64,000 nucleotides of DNA from Porodaedalea pini (GCA_002794775.1 NBAY01000038.1:248001-312000), one strand, 5' to 3'; positions 1 to 12,273 are shown, counted from the stretch's first letter. Numbers and translations: made by a program. Notes: generated by a model from the sequence alone, not told the origin.

Positions 1-1
1 A

Positions 2-193
2 ACAGTGCGAATTGCGCCAATGGCTTGGTCGCGCGTCCTGCGTTCCATAACGACCTACGAAATCATCGACATATCTGTGATCCCGTACGCTACATTTTCC
101 CATAGTCCTGCCACAGGAGACGATGCACTGCCAAAGCACGACGACAACGATAAACCTGGTATAGATCTCCGTCATTCCGACTCAGATATATGA
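2..193 (+). CDS. C-terminal part of an uncharacterised fungal protein (paralogue of the 570-1331 gene), cut by window edge
   Basis: Open from the first bases to a TGA at 191-193. The residues VRIAPMAWSRVLRS...YEIIDISVIP align with VRIAPAAWPHVLRT...YNIIDLSIL in the gene at 570-1331, so this is the tail of a tandem paralogue whose 5' part lies outside the window. It stops earlier than its neighbour. The DNA beyond the stop (to about 345) still resembles the neighbour's last exon, so the stop may be a truncation. I do not recognise a named domain. Confidence 0.5.
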   Translation, partial: TVRIAPMAWSRVLRSITTYEIIDISVIPYATFSHSPATGDDALPKHDDNDKPGIDLRHSDSDI

Positions 194-540
194 GCCGCAG
201 GCTGATTCGAAAATCGCAGTAGACGCCTGAGACATAGCCGTCGGCTTCAGGCCCTCCTGCTGATGTGGTGAAGCTATGCACGAGCGCATCCAGCCGCTTC
301 CGCAGGCGTCTTAAATCATTCGTTTTTGCAGAAGTGTGCAGTGTTAAAAATATAGTGTTCGGAGAATAATGGCTATGAGGAGAGTGAAAGGATCAGATCA
401 GATGTAGATGTAGAAGTCCTGATAGTTCGATGGATGCATACTGTGATTTTGAAGCATGCACTGGGCCAACCCTCGCATCACAAGCCCCTATCGTACGCTC
501 ATGCGTGCGAGTAGAGTCCGCAGCAGGAGGTCGGGAAGAG
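194..540. other. Decayed 3' remnant of the first paralogue, then intergenic
   Basis: From about 255 to 345 the DNA aligns with the last 80-90 bases of the 570-1331 gene, the stretch encoding its basic C-terminus, but out of frame with the preceding open frame. The rest, up to the TATA motif at 541, shows no gene. Confidence 0.4.
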
Positions 541-548
541 TTATATAT
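541..548 (+). promoter_or_regulatory. Candidate TATA box
   Basis: TTATATAT lies about 29 bases before the ATG at 570. It supports that ATG as the start of the second paralogue, though the spacing to the start codon is short, so the leader would be only a few bases. Confidence 0.3.
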
Positions 549-569
549 GCTTCAGCAGGCCTGTCAAAG

Positions 570-1331
570 ATGAAACCGGCAAACTACCTTCTACTCCGAC
601 CGCCTGTACCTACGGAAAACACTTCAAAGGGAGCTATCCGCGAGATTATGCCAGACAGACACTCTCCGAGTTCTCCATCCTACGCTGCCGAGAGCCAACT
701 GCTGAGAGAGGGGAGGTGCCCCGGGGTGATCGCCTACCGTCATAAAATGGAGATGGTTTATGTCGAGCCAGCGCAGGATTTTGAAGTACGTACGCTGCTC
801 TCCGTCACGTCTTGTAACTTTTGACTGATGAATCCATGCGACAATCAGGAAGCGCTGCATGACGCCCAGGTCATGTTCCCGCAGCTCGCAGACGTCGCGC
901 GCTCGCGCATCGCGTTCTCGCTGAACGCCTTTGTAGATGGGTCCTTGAGAAAAGTCCGCATTGCGCCCGCGGCTTGGCCACACGTCCTACGTACACTCAA
1001 GGAGTACAATATTATTGATCTCTCTATTCTCCCTCCCGCTACAGTTTCGCAAGCTCCTCAGACAGAGTCCACTGGTCCCTCAATGAGTCTCACCGCAGGA
1101 GATGACACGTCGCCGAAGTATGATAGCAGTGCTGCACTCGTTGCCGACCACTATACAAGCTCAGATATTTCAGACGGGTTGCTATGTTCCACATTGCACG
1201 CCCTTGAAACGGAGTCATCACATTCACCCACTCCTAGGCCTGCCGGCAAAATGAAGAAGTGCACAAGCAAGCTCAACGGGCTTGGTAGGCGGCTTGAAGC
1301 ATTTTTGCTGAAGCGTGCAGAATCAGAATGA
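570..1331 (+). CDS. Uncharacterised Agaricomycete protein, two exons
   Basis: Exons 570-785 and 849-1331 join in phase across an intron beginning GTACGT and ending TCAG, giving 232 aa. The protein starts MKPANYLLLRPPVP and has a central block (EALHDAQVMFPQLADVARSR, then VRIAPAAWPHVLRTLKEYNIIDLSIL). It ends in a Ser/Thr-rich, then Lys/Arg-rich tail. The central block resembles a small family I believe is expanded in wood-decay fungi, but I know no function. No signal peptide or membrane segment is visible. It sits downstream of a partial paralogue at 2-193, so this is a tandem duplication. An open frame also continues upstream of 570, so the start is likely but not proven. Confidence 0.6.
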
Positions 1332-2212
1332 GTGGTCTCAAGAGGATAGAGAACAGAAGGGTCAGAAGAAGTGCAGGTGCAGAGGCCGGTATGGATGATA
1401 GTTGACGGATACGCTGGCACCGGGACTCTTCCTCCCGAGGGTGACCACTTCAGAATAGCAAAGACAGACCAGACCACATATTATCAATGAAGTTGAATCG
1501 ATAGTTGGGGCCTGTACTTTCCGAACACAGCTAGTTTTACAGCATACATATTTATAAATGAAATCGATGGTCACATAAGCTCAGTTTGTTTGCAGACTCT
1601 CCAAATAAGTAACAGCTTACCGCCATTGACCTCCCTTGCACGGAAACAACTCCTGACTAGTTCGTCTCGGCTTTTATGGCACGTCTAGCCTTAAAAAAGC
1701 AGCGTCCAATGAGTCAGGGGACAAGTCATGATGTGTGAACTGTCCGCCCTTGGTATTTAATATTGTGCGAACTAAGTACTGGATTTGGTGCAAAGTACAC
1801 ATATACAAACAGAATGTCCCAGCGTCTACTAATTAATATTCTTCATTTCCCTTCAATCATATATTGCAGCACAGACATCTGGCATTCATCTAGTTCTACT
1901 CCGTTAGAACTTCTCATGTATATTGATATCCAAAGTCACGACTCGATCGTAACCCTCCTTGCCTTGCATCAGGTTCTTGCAGTGCACCAGTACTGTACTA
2001 CTACGTACTGTACTACTACTAGTGCTTCAATTCAGTGATACAGATCAATACTAGTACTGCAGCAGCACAGCGTTTCTGATCATCATGTCTATTGCGCATT
2101 TTCCACTCTGAATTTGACGCCCATGGATACCCAAGCGCCATCATCATTTTGAGGAGGTCTGATCGTTTGAAGGCTGTATGTATTAACCTCCAGACTATGC
2201 GAATAGACTCTA
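1332..2212. other. Intergenic, nothing recognised
   Basis: About 880 bases with only short open frames. It contains small CTACTACTA-like triplet runs near 1995-2025. I see no conserved coding signal, RNA gene or transposon end. Confidence 0.5.
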
Positions 2213-2650
2213 TTGTATATTGCTTTTTCCAGAGATGGTGATCAACATCGTCTCTGGATATTGGACAAGACGATTCAGATTTGGGATGCTCAGACATGTG
2301 CATCCGCCGGCGAACCGCTTCAAAGTCAAAGCGATCGTTGTATTGTCTGTCGCATACTCTCCAAGCAGAAGCCACCTCATCTCTGGGTCAGGCGAAAAGA
2401 CAATTCGGACCTGAGATGCTCGGAACAGCCCTCAGATTGGCGATACATTCCTGGGCCATAGCAGATGAGTCAGAATTGTCATATATTTTGCCGACAGAAA
2501 CCGCAAGTTCGATGACGAGATGATTCGGATGTGGGATGCTCGGACAGGCGCTTCCGTCGGCGAGCCGCTCCTGGGCCACGGCGAGTGTATTTAGCTTGTT
2601 GCATGTCTCTGGGTCCAACGACAAGATGATTCGAATGTGAGATGCTCAGA
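2213..2650 (+). pseudogene. Relic of a WD40-repeat gene
   Basis: Three successive degraded WD40 units can be read by switching frames: TIQIWDAQTCASAGEPL near 2264-2315, a unit with HLISGSGEKTIRT near 2375-2412, and MIRMWDARTGASVGEPLLGH near 2519-2580. The WDA..G..VGEPL..H pattern is the one seen in fungal NACHT-WD40 proteins, and its wording (GEPLLGH) differs from the array at 22585-24390, so it comes from another gene. Stops and frameshifts interrupt every unit, and no ATPase domain lies nearby. Confidence 0.65.
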
Positions 2651-3396
2651 ATGGTGCCATCGTGCTACCAGCGGACAATGCCTTCCGCAGTAAGTTAAAA
2701 TCCTTTGAGCCAATGCTGTTTGCAGAACGACAGGTTTTGATAAATGTGTTGTCAAAGCATGTCTGAGTCCATGAGCCAGTAGATAGAAGTGTCAGTACTA
2801 GTGAGATGGATCACCAGGAATAGCTATGCGAAGCGAAGAAATCGACGATAGACTCGAAGATGAATTGCACTGAGACGGTAGTTCAAACATGATATTAATA
2901 TTGATTTTGTTTGATTTTGTTTGCATACTCCAAGATAAACAACAAAGAAGACAGAAGCCAGAAAGATCAAGAAAATTTTGGGTTTCAGTCCCCGATGCCA
3001 ACGACCCAGGCTGACAATTTCTTCCCGTTAGTCAACCTTGACATGATTCCCAACTCGGGAATCAAACCCCCGCCAACGATCCAAGCGGTAACAGCCACAA
3101 CCCATAGTAGTCTACACGTTAACCGTTAGTCAACCTTGACGCATTTTTAAAGTTCGGCTTTTTTTGGTCCTATATTCTATTCTTTTGCCACGCCAAATCT
3201 GAAGGTGTATTGATTTCGAAGTTTGTACTATACTCTTAGCACACACAACTACAGCACCTCATTCTATGAATCTCGGTGCTGGCAACTCACAGCCCTGACC
3301 CTGCCGAAAATGTTTCCCACAATGTTCTGTGAAATGGGCTGCATTGGAAATTCCTAATAGCGAAATATGTACATTCGAATCTCCGTGAAAAGTGCA
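2651..3396. other. Intergenic with an 18-base direct repeat
   Basis: CCGTTAGTCAACCTTGAC occurs at 3025-3042 and again at 3123-3140, 98 bases apart. A short inverted motif (GATTCCC...GGGAATC) lies just after the first copy. No gene is recognised. The segment holds the region downstream of the NAD kinase stop at 3397. Confidence 0.45.
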
Positions 3397-4952
3397 CTAT
3401 CGATCATGCCTCAACAAAGCCTTGCTACGGAACGTCGCGTTGTACTGCAGAAGGTTGTTGATGTCGCGCACCCAGTCGTCCTCAGTGCCGGGACCTGCAC
3501 CCTCCGCGCCGGGTTCGCGCGCGAAAGCCGGCTCGGCGATGCTGGAGCGGTTGATACAAGGGATTGGGTAGGGGGAGGCACGGACGGTGACGGATTCACC
3601 CGGTGCGAGCACGCGTGCCTCTTGTCCGTCCATTGAGACGCCTGCAGGCGCGCGTGAGCGCTCGCCGATCTGCAACATAAGTAGCTCCTCGTTAGAACTC
3701 GGACCATTGAATTATATTTCACATGCTGTACAGATAGTGATAAGTGATGACGTACGCGGAGCGTGATGCTGCTCGTCGCGGGAAAGACGAGCGGCCGGAA
3801 GCTTAAGGAGCGCGGACAGATCGGCGTGAGCACGAGCGCGGAGAGTGAGGGGTGGACGATGGGCCCGCCCGCGGAGAGGGAGTAGGCCGTTGAGCCGGTC
3901 GGAGTTGCGACGATCAGTCCGTCCGAGACGCTCTCGGTGAGGTGCTGTCCGTCGACGAACGCGTCGATGGTGTTGAGGTGCGGGCTGCGACCGCGGTGCA
4001 GCGCAACCTCGTTCATCACCTGCCACGCGTCCGAGTCATTCGAGTGCGTGTCCATCGGTTTACCATCGCGGTCTAGGAACGAACAGGAGAGACGCATGCG
4101 GAACAGCACGGTTGCCTTTTTATGGAATGCGCTCTCGAGCGCAGGGGCGAAGTCGTCGATGTCTGGGAAATCAGCTGATCAGCGACAATTGCCTTCGATG
4201 CGATGAAATCGTGAACGACGGGTATATGGAATCGACTAGGCGCAGATTGCACGGCCCAAAGGCCGCTGAGCGCTCAAAAGGGATGAGCACGGAGCGATCA
4301 AGCGTAATGTGTGCTTGCTATTCACTCCACCTGGCCCAGCGGCCTTTTTCTCAGATGTACTAGAAAATTCCTAGTTGACAAGGTGCACGCAATAGCCTAG
4401 CTACTCACGAAATGGGAGAAGGAAGCCTAGTGTGCCCATGGAGAAGCTGAGCACGGGTGGCACTGCACCCTTTTTGAAGAGCGAAGAGGCGTGGAGGATG
4501 GTTCCATCGCCGCCGAGGGTGATAACAAGGTCGATGGGCTCGCCGTGGCCCGGCTCCCACTTCTCTACACCATGAGGGATATCGGGCCTGTTCTCGTGGA
4601 AGACGCGAGTGCCGGGGTACTTGGCCCGAATGTGGCTATTGTATCAGTCAGTCGGAGCTCGTGCATCATGCAACGGCGAAGACACGAACGCGAGCAGGGA
4701 GTTGATCGCCTCGACGACGGGCGTTGTCCTGAGCTTATTGACGATGAGCACGGAATGACTGTCTTTCGCATAGGTGAGATTCAGCGTCGAGTCGCGACGA
4801 CGGGTACGCACGGCTGTGAGGCCGATGCTGACGATGAGGAGCACCGCACGCGACGGAGGAGGGTCGGTGGGCGACAGCGGCGGATGTTGCGGAGGGCGAG
4901 CATAAGCATCGGAGGAGAGATCTAGAGTGACAACGTGTGACAAACAGACCAT
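3397..4952 (-). CDS. NAD+ kinase (ATP-NAD kinase)
   Basis: Four exons, 4952-4690, 4635-4409, 4162-3756 and 3669-3397, sum to 1170 nt and give 389 aa. The protein phosphorylates NAD(H) to NADP(H). Hallmarks are present in order: [18 protein letters not shown] (the GGDG nucleotide-binding motif, encoded near 4490-4530), [19 protein letters not shown] (conserved Asn-Glu), [19 protein letters not shown], and the usual C-terminal [13 protein letters not shown]. The first intron has a GTTCGT donor, and the second is unusually long here (246 nt). The N-terminal 50-60 residues are not conserved. A second ATG at 4903 in another frame would encode an Arg-rich, presequence-like peptide, but I found no splice joining it, so location (cytosol or mitochondrion) is open. 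Confidence 0.88.
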
Positions 4953-5054
4953 GTATTATAAAGTCCTAATCGGGAAAGCTTGCTTTTTTTTCTCCCTTCA
5001 CAGCACCGTCACCGGAGGCTGGCCACTCTTCTTAAGGGCTGAGCTGCGCGCGCA

Positions 5055-5060
5055 TATATA
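5055..5060 (+). promoter_or_regulatory. TATA box of the 5120 gene
   Basis: TATATA lies 60 bases before the ATG at 5120 and is followed by a CT-rich stretch, a common arrangement for basidiomycete core promoters. The 167-base gap to the NAD kinase start means both promoters share this short divergent region. Confidence 0.5.
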
Positions 5061-5119
5061 GCCCCCTGCTCCTCATCTCATTCACGACTACTTTCCTTCC
5101 CAGACTTGCATTCAGGACT

Positions 5120-6151
5120 ATGACAGAGTACGACTACTCTCCGGACGCCGTCGAGCGCTACTATGCAAAGCAGAGCAGCGTCGCGCGCTGGGTCGACCGC
5201 CAGGCGTACGAGGCCCGCGGGTACGGCAACCCCTTCGTGCCAGAGCCGAGTCAGAGCGGAGGCAGCGGCAGCGGCGGGAGCTCGTCGACGGCGAACAAGC
5301 CGCTCTCGCGATCGGTGTCGACTCCAGTAGATGCGCGCCACACACGTCCGCCGACGCACAGGAGCCATCGGGAGCATCGTGAAGGCCATCGCATGCAGTC
5401 GAGCAACGCATCGTCGCCGACGCTCGTTCCGACCGTTCATCGCTACAGCACCGGGACAGGGACGGGGACAAGCTCGCAGACGCACTCGCGAAGTCACTCG
5501 CAGGGCCAGACACATCGACGGCCCCCGCCGTCTCGCTCGCAGACATACGCGCACACCAAGGGCAGCTCCAGCACAACCCATCTCCCCGCCCGCTCGACAA
5601 CGCTTCCTACACACCTGCAGACGCAGAACATGGCGCAGTACACTTCCGCGCCAGGTCAGCCCGTGGTCATGCAGAATGGCGGGCAGACGTACGTCGTCGT
5701 TCCGCCCCACGGCACGCGTGTCCAAGTCTGCGTACGTACAGTCCACTTCTCAGCCCCGCGTCCCGTGCTCGCGCTGACACTCTGATCCGTTTCTTTTTTT
5801 TTTTTTTCATTTCGCTTTCCCCGGTCCGTTTCCGGTCCTCCTCGCCTCGTGTGTTCTTACGTCTGTCAGTCCGCGCAATCGCAAAGCGTCTCACCAACCT
5901 ATGCTGCACCCGCTCCCACGTACCCGCAAGGCTACGCGCATGCTTATCCGGCGGGTTATGCACAACCCGTGTCACCTACGAGCACTAGCAAGAAGCAGCC
6001 GCTGCTGAAGCGCATCTTTGGTTCACACTCGGGTTCGAACGCAAATTCCAGCTCCAACGCCTACGGCGCGACTTCTCGTCGGGGCGGTGGTAATGTACCT
6101 GTGCTCTCAACCGCGGGAGCTCGTAGACGCACGACGTCTATGCACTATTGA
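5120..6151 (+). CDS. Serine/threonine-rich low-complexity protein, two exons
   Basis: Exons 5120-5731 and 5870-6151 join in phase to give 297 aa. The start MTEYDYSPDAVERYYAKQSSVARWVDR is followed by a long Ser/Thr/Arg/His-rich, probably disordered region, then NGGQTYVVVPPHGTRVQV, a Tyr/Pro-rich stretch, and a basic end SKKQPLLKRIFGS. The N-terminal (D/E)YDYSP-ERY segment and the QPLLKR(I/L)F ending recur in small uncharacterised proteins of mushroom-forming fungi. No catalytic motif, signal peptide or membrane segment is visible. I give no function. Confidence 0.7.
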
Positions 6152-7027
6152 GCTCAACTGCAGCACAGGTCGGGAATTCGTTCCGATTAAGTGCTTGAGC
6201 TCGCGTGCCTCGGACGCCTCTCGGAACCCGTGATCAAAAATTGTACGAAGAACACGGATAACGCGCTGCCTGGCTTTCTTCTCGCTCCCCAACGGACGCT
6301 TTTGAGTACCCGCGATGCAGACGCCTGCTCTTCCAAAACACCTCGCGACACCCCCCATACATTTTCCTCTTTCATCACTATCACATTTCCCTCTCCATTT
6401 AGGTCTCTTTATTCCCTTCACCTGTCTTCCTTGCTTTACTTCTTTCCTCGACGTGCGACACCCGACGTATCATAGATCGCACGCTCACGCAACGTTCCCA
6501 TCCGAGGTCAAATTACCCATCGAATGAGGTACCCCCTGGAACATCGCCATCTCCGACATCTCATCACCATCCGTGAATGGTTGGTCGCGTCCGCCCCCAT
6601 CTCATCATTGCATCGTCGATACCTTAGACTGCCTTTTCTTTTAGTCAGCTTCCCATGCTTCCGACATGATATACCTCCTCTTTCACACGCCCGGAATAAT
6701 CAGGATCATCGCATCGTATCGTAGATAGTTATTTTTTTCTCCCCCTCATGACCCTTTTCTGTATATCTCTTCCCCATTTTGCCTGAATTTGTTCCTATGC
6801 TCTGTCTGTTGTGCACTATGCTTTGTAGTGTACTTCGTATGCCGTGTCATGATCCATGTTTCCCTGATGTCTATATTGTTGTCGTAGCTACATGCATATG
6901 ATTTTTCTAATGAAACCATGAGGCTATTTCTCGTTCTAGTTCCTCCGTCTGAGGTCGACTGATACTGCTGAGGATTTGAGTAGAGTACTATCTGGCACTG
7001 ATTGGATCGCGGTAGGGATCGGCGTAC

Positions 7028-7042
7028 ACGCGTCGCGACGCG
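7028..7042. promoter_or_regulatory. Palindrome containing an MluI cell-cycle box
   Basis: ACGCGTCGCGACGCG is one base short of a perfect 16-base palindrome that occurs complete at 34364-34379. It contains ACGCGT, the known binding core of the fungal G1/S factor MBF. No adjacent gene is recognised, so function is speculative. Confidence 0.3.
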
Positions 7043-8466
7043 AGGCGCGTCGGTGGCGCGAGACGTCGCACAGCTTCGCGGAGATTTCTTATACGGGACT
7101 GCGTGTGTGCGGAACCAAATTTAGTCTTTTGCTGTCAGCAACGTAGCCTCAGCTGGCGGCGAACCACGGGATCGAATCACTGTCACTGGGATCGCGACAC
7201 CCCGCGTATTACTGGCACTGACTTTCTCACCGATCGTGCAGTGCCCTACAAAGATCGAATGACGCGCTGGTATTTTTAAGCTGAAGTAGGCTTTTGGCTT
7301 AGGCTTTACGGCGAGGCCCGCTTTAATTTCGAACGGGGGCACCGAACAGGAACACGCGTCCGGATCTTGAGTCCATGCGTACGCGTGCCTTTGAGTTGTT
7401 TTTGGCTTTCCGACTCCGAGCTTATCAGGACAGAAGGCGTGCTGGGTCCTGCCAGTGGGGAGCACGGCTTACGCTGTACCGGCACAGTTACACGGCGATA
7501 GACTAGAAGCGTTGCTTATTGGACCCGGTTTCAAGCCGATTTAACCTCGACTCGACTCAACTGACTCGAAGCAATTCAATGGACTTTCGCTCGTTTCTGT
7601 CTGCCGGCTTCGCCTTATCGACTACATGTTGCACGGCATGGTATGAGAAGCCGCTCTGGTGGAGAGAAGACTAGAGGTCATGGCTGCTCCAAGCTCTTCG
7701 GGCGGTCGAATGGTCGAGCTGCGTCCGCAACTAACCCTGCCGTCACGGATCGAGCCCGCAGATCAGATGTCGAAAAGACGCGCAATGACGTTTACACCCT
7801 TGAGCATCGTTTACTCTCTGAGTCTCTCTCGTCCATACCCGTGCTCCGCTGGTCGCGTGAGCACATATTCCATGCACTGTTTGTCTGCTTGCTTGCTGCT
7901 TCGATGAGTCCCCCATCAGAATGACGTCGCTCGCCGCTTTGTTCTCATGGTTTACATTTATTTTTTTTGCTTCTTTTTGTTTGCATATCACCGCCTGGAG
8001 TTTGGAATACACAGGTTCTAGCGCCGACGGCGTCACTGGTACACCATAGAGTCGAGTCGAGTTTCTCGTGCGGAGATAAACGGTGACTATAGACCTTGTG
8101 TCTGGTGTCTAGTGATGCCCCGCGCGCAACTATTGGAAACTCCCCATGGGGTTGGTGGTATCTACAGCTTCACTCAGGCTTCCGATGCCGAGAAAATCGC
8201 AAGAAGCCTTTCATTTCACGAATGTCCAGTTCCTGCCGGGTTCTCGTATTGGACACGGACGCGGACGCGAGCTGCGGCTCCAAGCCTAGGCACTGTGGTG
8301 TTGGTGTGTATGATACATACAGTAAAGAAGCTCCCGTTGCATTACTTTTCATGTAGAACGTTATCATTCTGATTTTGATATATGAATGAACTCCATCCAA
8401 ACCCTGTATCGAAGACATTAGGCATTGCTCAAATTCAATCATGGTCGCACGTCGGTCGGTGGAGCT

Positions 8467-8482
8467 GGGGGGGGGGGGGGGG
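8467..8482 (+). repeat. 16-base G homopolymer
   Basis: Uninterrupted G run in an otherwise unremarkable intergenic region. Its length may be inaccurate in the assembly. Confidence 0.8.
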
Positions 8483-10403
8483 AAGCGGTCTTAGTGATTT
8501 CGTGAGCCAGGCGGCACGTTTATTTCATTAATGTACTCCAGGATCGTTTCTTCTCGGCTCCGTCTTTATGTATCGCTTTCACGCGCGCGTCGAGAATGAA
8601 AAACTACGATATGAAGACAGTAATTGGAGGCAAAAGAAGGGGTGGACAATAATCCATCAGTGTTGACACAAACGGCTGTATCATAGGGGCTTGTTATCAG
8701 ATTAATCCAATCCAGGGCAGAATACAAATAAGTCTGCGAGAGTCCACGAAGGGATCAGGCTCAGGCATACTGTTCAAGTACGAGAACACTCAGCTCGAGG
8801 GAGTCCAATATAATTAAATTGCAGATGAAAGAAATGCTGGCGATGGGCAGAGTAGTGCTAGAACAAGAGCTAGTTCTCACCATTCTGAGCCTGAAACGAA
8901 GTAACGGATGGGACACAGTACTAGTGTGCCAGATGCAAGTAAACGTACGTGCATCCGCCGCATGCACATCGATCGACTCGTGGATAGACGATACGGAAGA
9001 ACAGGGACGAAGCTAGAGCTAGAGCTAGAGCATTCTCGAAACCAGTTGACCCCACTCGGATGAATGCCCTGTTCATCACCGCTAGCCAGCCAACTCCCCC
9101 AAAAAACACGAAAGCAACGGAGGGTCGGAGGCTAACTACAAGCACTATTACTCGTACTGAAGTTCTCAGTCGACATGCCAAGCCAACGTCCCGAAATACA
9201 CGGGGCTTCCTCAACGTTGATATGACCGAGCTTCCACGCACGAAAAAAAAGTCGGAGATTTCATGGCACCGGTGGTCTACCTAGTTTAAGTGCGTGGTCT
9301 TGCCGCCTGCAGTGGCTGGCCGTGCGGAGAGGAACCATAGAGAGATCTGCAGTATTGACGTCGACGAGCGAGAGGCGTGCGTGTTTGGGGGACACACGAG
9401 ACATGCCGAACGAAGAGAGAGAGAAAGACACAAATGAGCACAGGAACCCGAGGGGCCGAAGATCACTGTATCTGAGGGCTCCGGATAGGACAATATTAAA
9501 ATAGAAAAGTGAGATAGCGGGTAGTGTGCGGCAAGAATACAGATTGGCGGGGTCGGTGTAAAGAGTGGAGGAGACTCAGGCCCGGAAGAGGTTGGTTATG
9601 TGTTATTCACGACTCAATTTCGACCTCAACCTGACAATCATAAGAGCCAGTATAGATATTGAACCGTCGAAGTGCGTCGGCATGCATTGAGGAACGTGCA
9701 GAAAGCAGAGAACCTTTCTTGAAAATTGACAAGTCGGTGGGTCGGACGAATACTAATCTTTGCGACGGTATAAACCCCAGAACGGCAATAGAGACACAAT
9801 GAGAGTTTATCGCGAAAGTTGAGGCAGAGGTGGTCGCAGAGGTGCTTGTTGAAAAGACAAGGCAGGATCATCGCGGCGTCAACGTTTGCAGTGTTCTCTG
9901 TTTACGCGCTATTTGCGCATCGACACAAGATGCGTCATCACGAAAATGTCTAAAATCTTGCACGGGCTTACATACCTGTGGAAGATAGTAAATTTTGTAA
10001 ATTTTGTATATTATGTACAAGAGAATCTAGTGCACTCTCAAAATGATCAGAAATGTACAAGTTGCCGCAAGATCGCTGCAAGTCTGATGCATATTGCCAA
10101 GTCAGGTCATACTGATCATCACTTACAAGAATGGCCGGCCCTGAAGAAATGTAGAAGAGAATACGGCGCACCTTCAAAATGACATGGGATAATCTTACTT
10201 GTGGTTCTTGTCGTGTCTGGTAGAGTTCTTATATAAGGCCTGCAAGTCGTTATACGAAACTGAAAGTCTACTGGTTCATTATCACACCATTTAAACAATA
10301 TAACAATAATGTATTTCTATTGCATCATTTATTGTACAATTGAATTGTTCAAAATCGTAGCCACGTCGAAATCATAGATAAAAGTAAAAGAGGAATAAAG
10401 AAT

Positions 10404-12180
10404 TCAGGTTTGACGGCGTCCGCGGGCGAGATGAGGTGCGGGATATAGCTGCGACAAGTCGAGCAGGTCCTCGAACTGGAAGCGCATCGCGTACGTGTCC
10501 ATACGCTCACCGTCTGGCCCCATCCCGTCCATGCCACCACCCATCGTGCCCATCGCACCCATCGCACTCACCGACCCCATTGAGCCGAAGCCCATCCACG
10601 GCGGCAGCCCCATGTCCATTCCAATGTTGATTTCGCCGAATACATTTTGACTCTGCGTCTCCTGGTTCTAACCATGTGGAATGTGTGGCAGATTCGTCGG
10701 CGGTGCACAGCGCCTGCATTGCCCACGCTGGCAAGCCGTAGTCGTCCCACTCGCCAGCAACTGCCATTCTGGTGACTCAGGCAGCCCGTGCGGTACTGCG
10801 CGCTGAGCCGGCACTTGAAGCTGTCCACCTGGCGATTGGCCAGTTGGCAAAGAGAATTGACCAAGGAGGAAGAGACGCGAGGACGAGGAGGAAGGAGGTG
10901 TTGGTGCGGAAAGCGGGTCACCTGAAGAGGTTGAAGGCTCGCTAGGAATGCTGAGCTGCGTGAGCGTGCGAGGGCGAGGCTTAGCGGCAACAGGCACCTG
11001 CTCCTCGTATACCTGAAACATGGAATAGCATGCTACGACGAAGGGCAGAAAAACACACCTGCATCTCGCTGCCAGCAGTCGAGAAATCGAGAACCTGCCC
11101 TGGCATACCGTAGCTCATGGACTGCAGATGCAAGTTCGGGAACTGGAAACCGCTCATTCCACCAAATTCCCCCTCTCTTTCCTGGCTGTGGCCATTCATC
11201 TGCAACCGCTGCTCGTCTTCGTTGCCCTCGTGCGTCGCAGGCGAGCCAACCGCCGAGCCACTGTTCGAACCAGGCGCTGTCTCGAGTAGCCTTGGGATCT
11301 TGATTGTAGGAGGCGGAGGGGGTAGCTGGCATCGTCGGTGGCGTCGGTGCACCTGGTGCACTCGTCGAGCGGCGGTTCTGCAGGAGGACAAAGCTAAGCG
11401 GTCCGGGAACTAGGCTCTGGGCGGTCTGAGTCGGGATCTGCGCGGAAAGCGAGTGTCTGTGTCCATGCCCGTATCCACCGTGGTACGAGTGAGAATAGGA
11501 AGACGTGTTGAGCGGGTTGGATTCGAGAGAGAAGCTCGCAAGAGCGCTGCGCGTGTCGATCGTAAGGCTTGCTCCTGATCTAGAACTAGATGCATAAGAG
11601 AACAAGGGCATCGAGAGGGCCAGTGTGAGCGAGTATCTGACCTTGACTCTAGCCCTGTGATCCTCCAATTTGCTCATGAAGAAGTCCGCGAGATCCGCCA
11701 TCTCGGCTTCATGCACGCTACCGCGCCCACCATTCGCATAGCCAAACGGGCTATAGAAAGACCTGTCGGCAGAGAGCGAGTCGAGCTCGCTGAAGTCCTC
11801 CGAATCGACGGTCGATGAAGACGGGGAGACGCTCATGGGGCTGATAGTGGAGCATGAAGAACTGTTGCAGGCACGCGTGCCAGAACCGTGCACACAACTG
11901 CTCGACTAGGTACGGTCACGACGCTCCTTCTTCTTCACCTTCCAACCCGCCGTCGGCTCTGCCTTGCCCTTCTTCTCCTTGGCGGTGAGCATGGGCTGAT
12001 AGATGTACCAGGGATACATCTATTCATGCTCCTTCTTGCGTTGCTTCGCGACATCGTCCCAGTACTTGTGGACTAGATGCATGAACTGTCTGTATACAGG
12101 GGCTACTCACCAATTTGAGTGGCACAAGCTTGCCTGAGCTCTGTTTCCAGCTAGATCTTGACTAACATGCTCATTATACC
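10404..12180 (-). pseudogene. HMG-box transcription-factor pseudogene
   Basis: A minus-strand exon starting at 12072 (after a GTGAGT...CTAG intron) encodes VHKYWDDVAKQRKKEHE, a TAG at 12022-12020, then MYPWYIYQPM. This is the helix-3 and C-terminal part of an HMG box (W..A...K.EH...YP.Y.Y.P). Upstream coding for helices 1-2 is unreadable: SSWKQSSGKLVPLKL lies in frame, but HVSQDLAG lies in another frame. Downstream the same frame continues through a second TAG (11908-11906) into a long Ser-rich region (STVDSEDFSELDSLSADRSF), shifts frame near 11325, and ends LLDLSQLYPAPHLARGRRQT at about 10404. A dead DNA-binding regulator is the simplest reading. A very unusual gene model cannot be excluded. 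Confidence 0.6.
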
Positions 12181-12273
12181 CCAAAGAACATGTGGCCTTA
12201 GTTTCTATGTGCTTGACAGATTTGTGACCGAGGGAGAGGCAGGCGATGGTGGTGGGAGAAAGCAAAGTGCAAC

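Larger units (their letters stand above)
6152..10403. other. 4.2-kb stretch without a recognised gene
   Basis: The first 400-500 bases are presumably 3' UTR of the preceding gene (CT-rich). Features seen: a palindrome at 7028-7042, a run of 16 G at 8467-8482, and an AGCTAG-type microsatellite at 9011-9030. The longest open frame, 7465-7121 on the minus strand (114 aa), has no recognisable motif and no supporting splice structure. The segment 9.6-10.35 kb is AT-rich. I could identify no transposon ends. Confidence 0.5.

Noticed and set aside
3040..3085. tRNA T-arm suggested by GATTCCC...GGGAATCAAAC
   Set aside because: The flanking bases do not form acceptor or anticodon stems on either strand. 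It is only a short inverted motif.
7121..7465. 114-aa minus-strand gene
   Set aside because: No motif, no splice support, no promoter signal. Likely a chance open frame.
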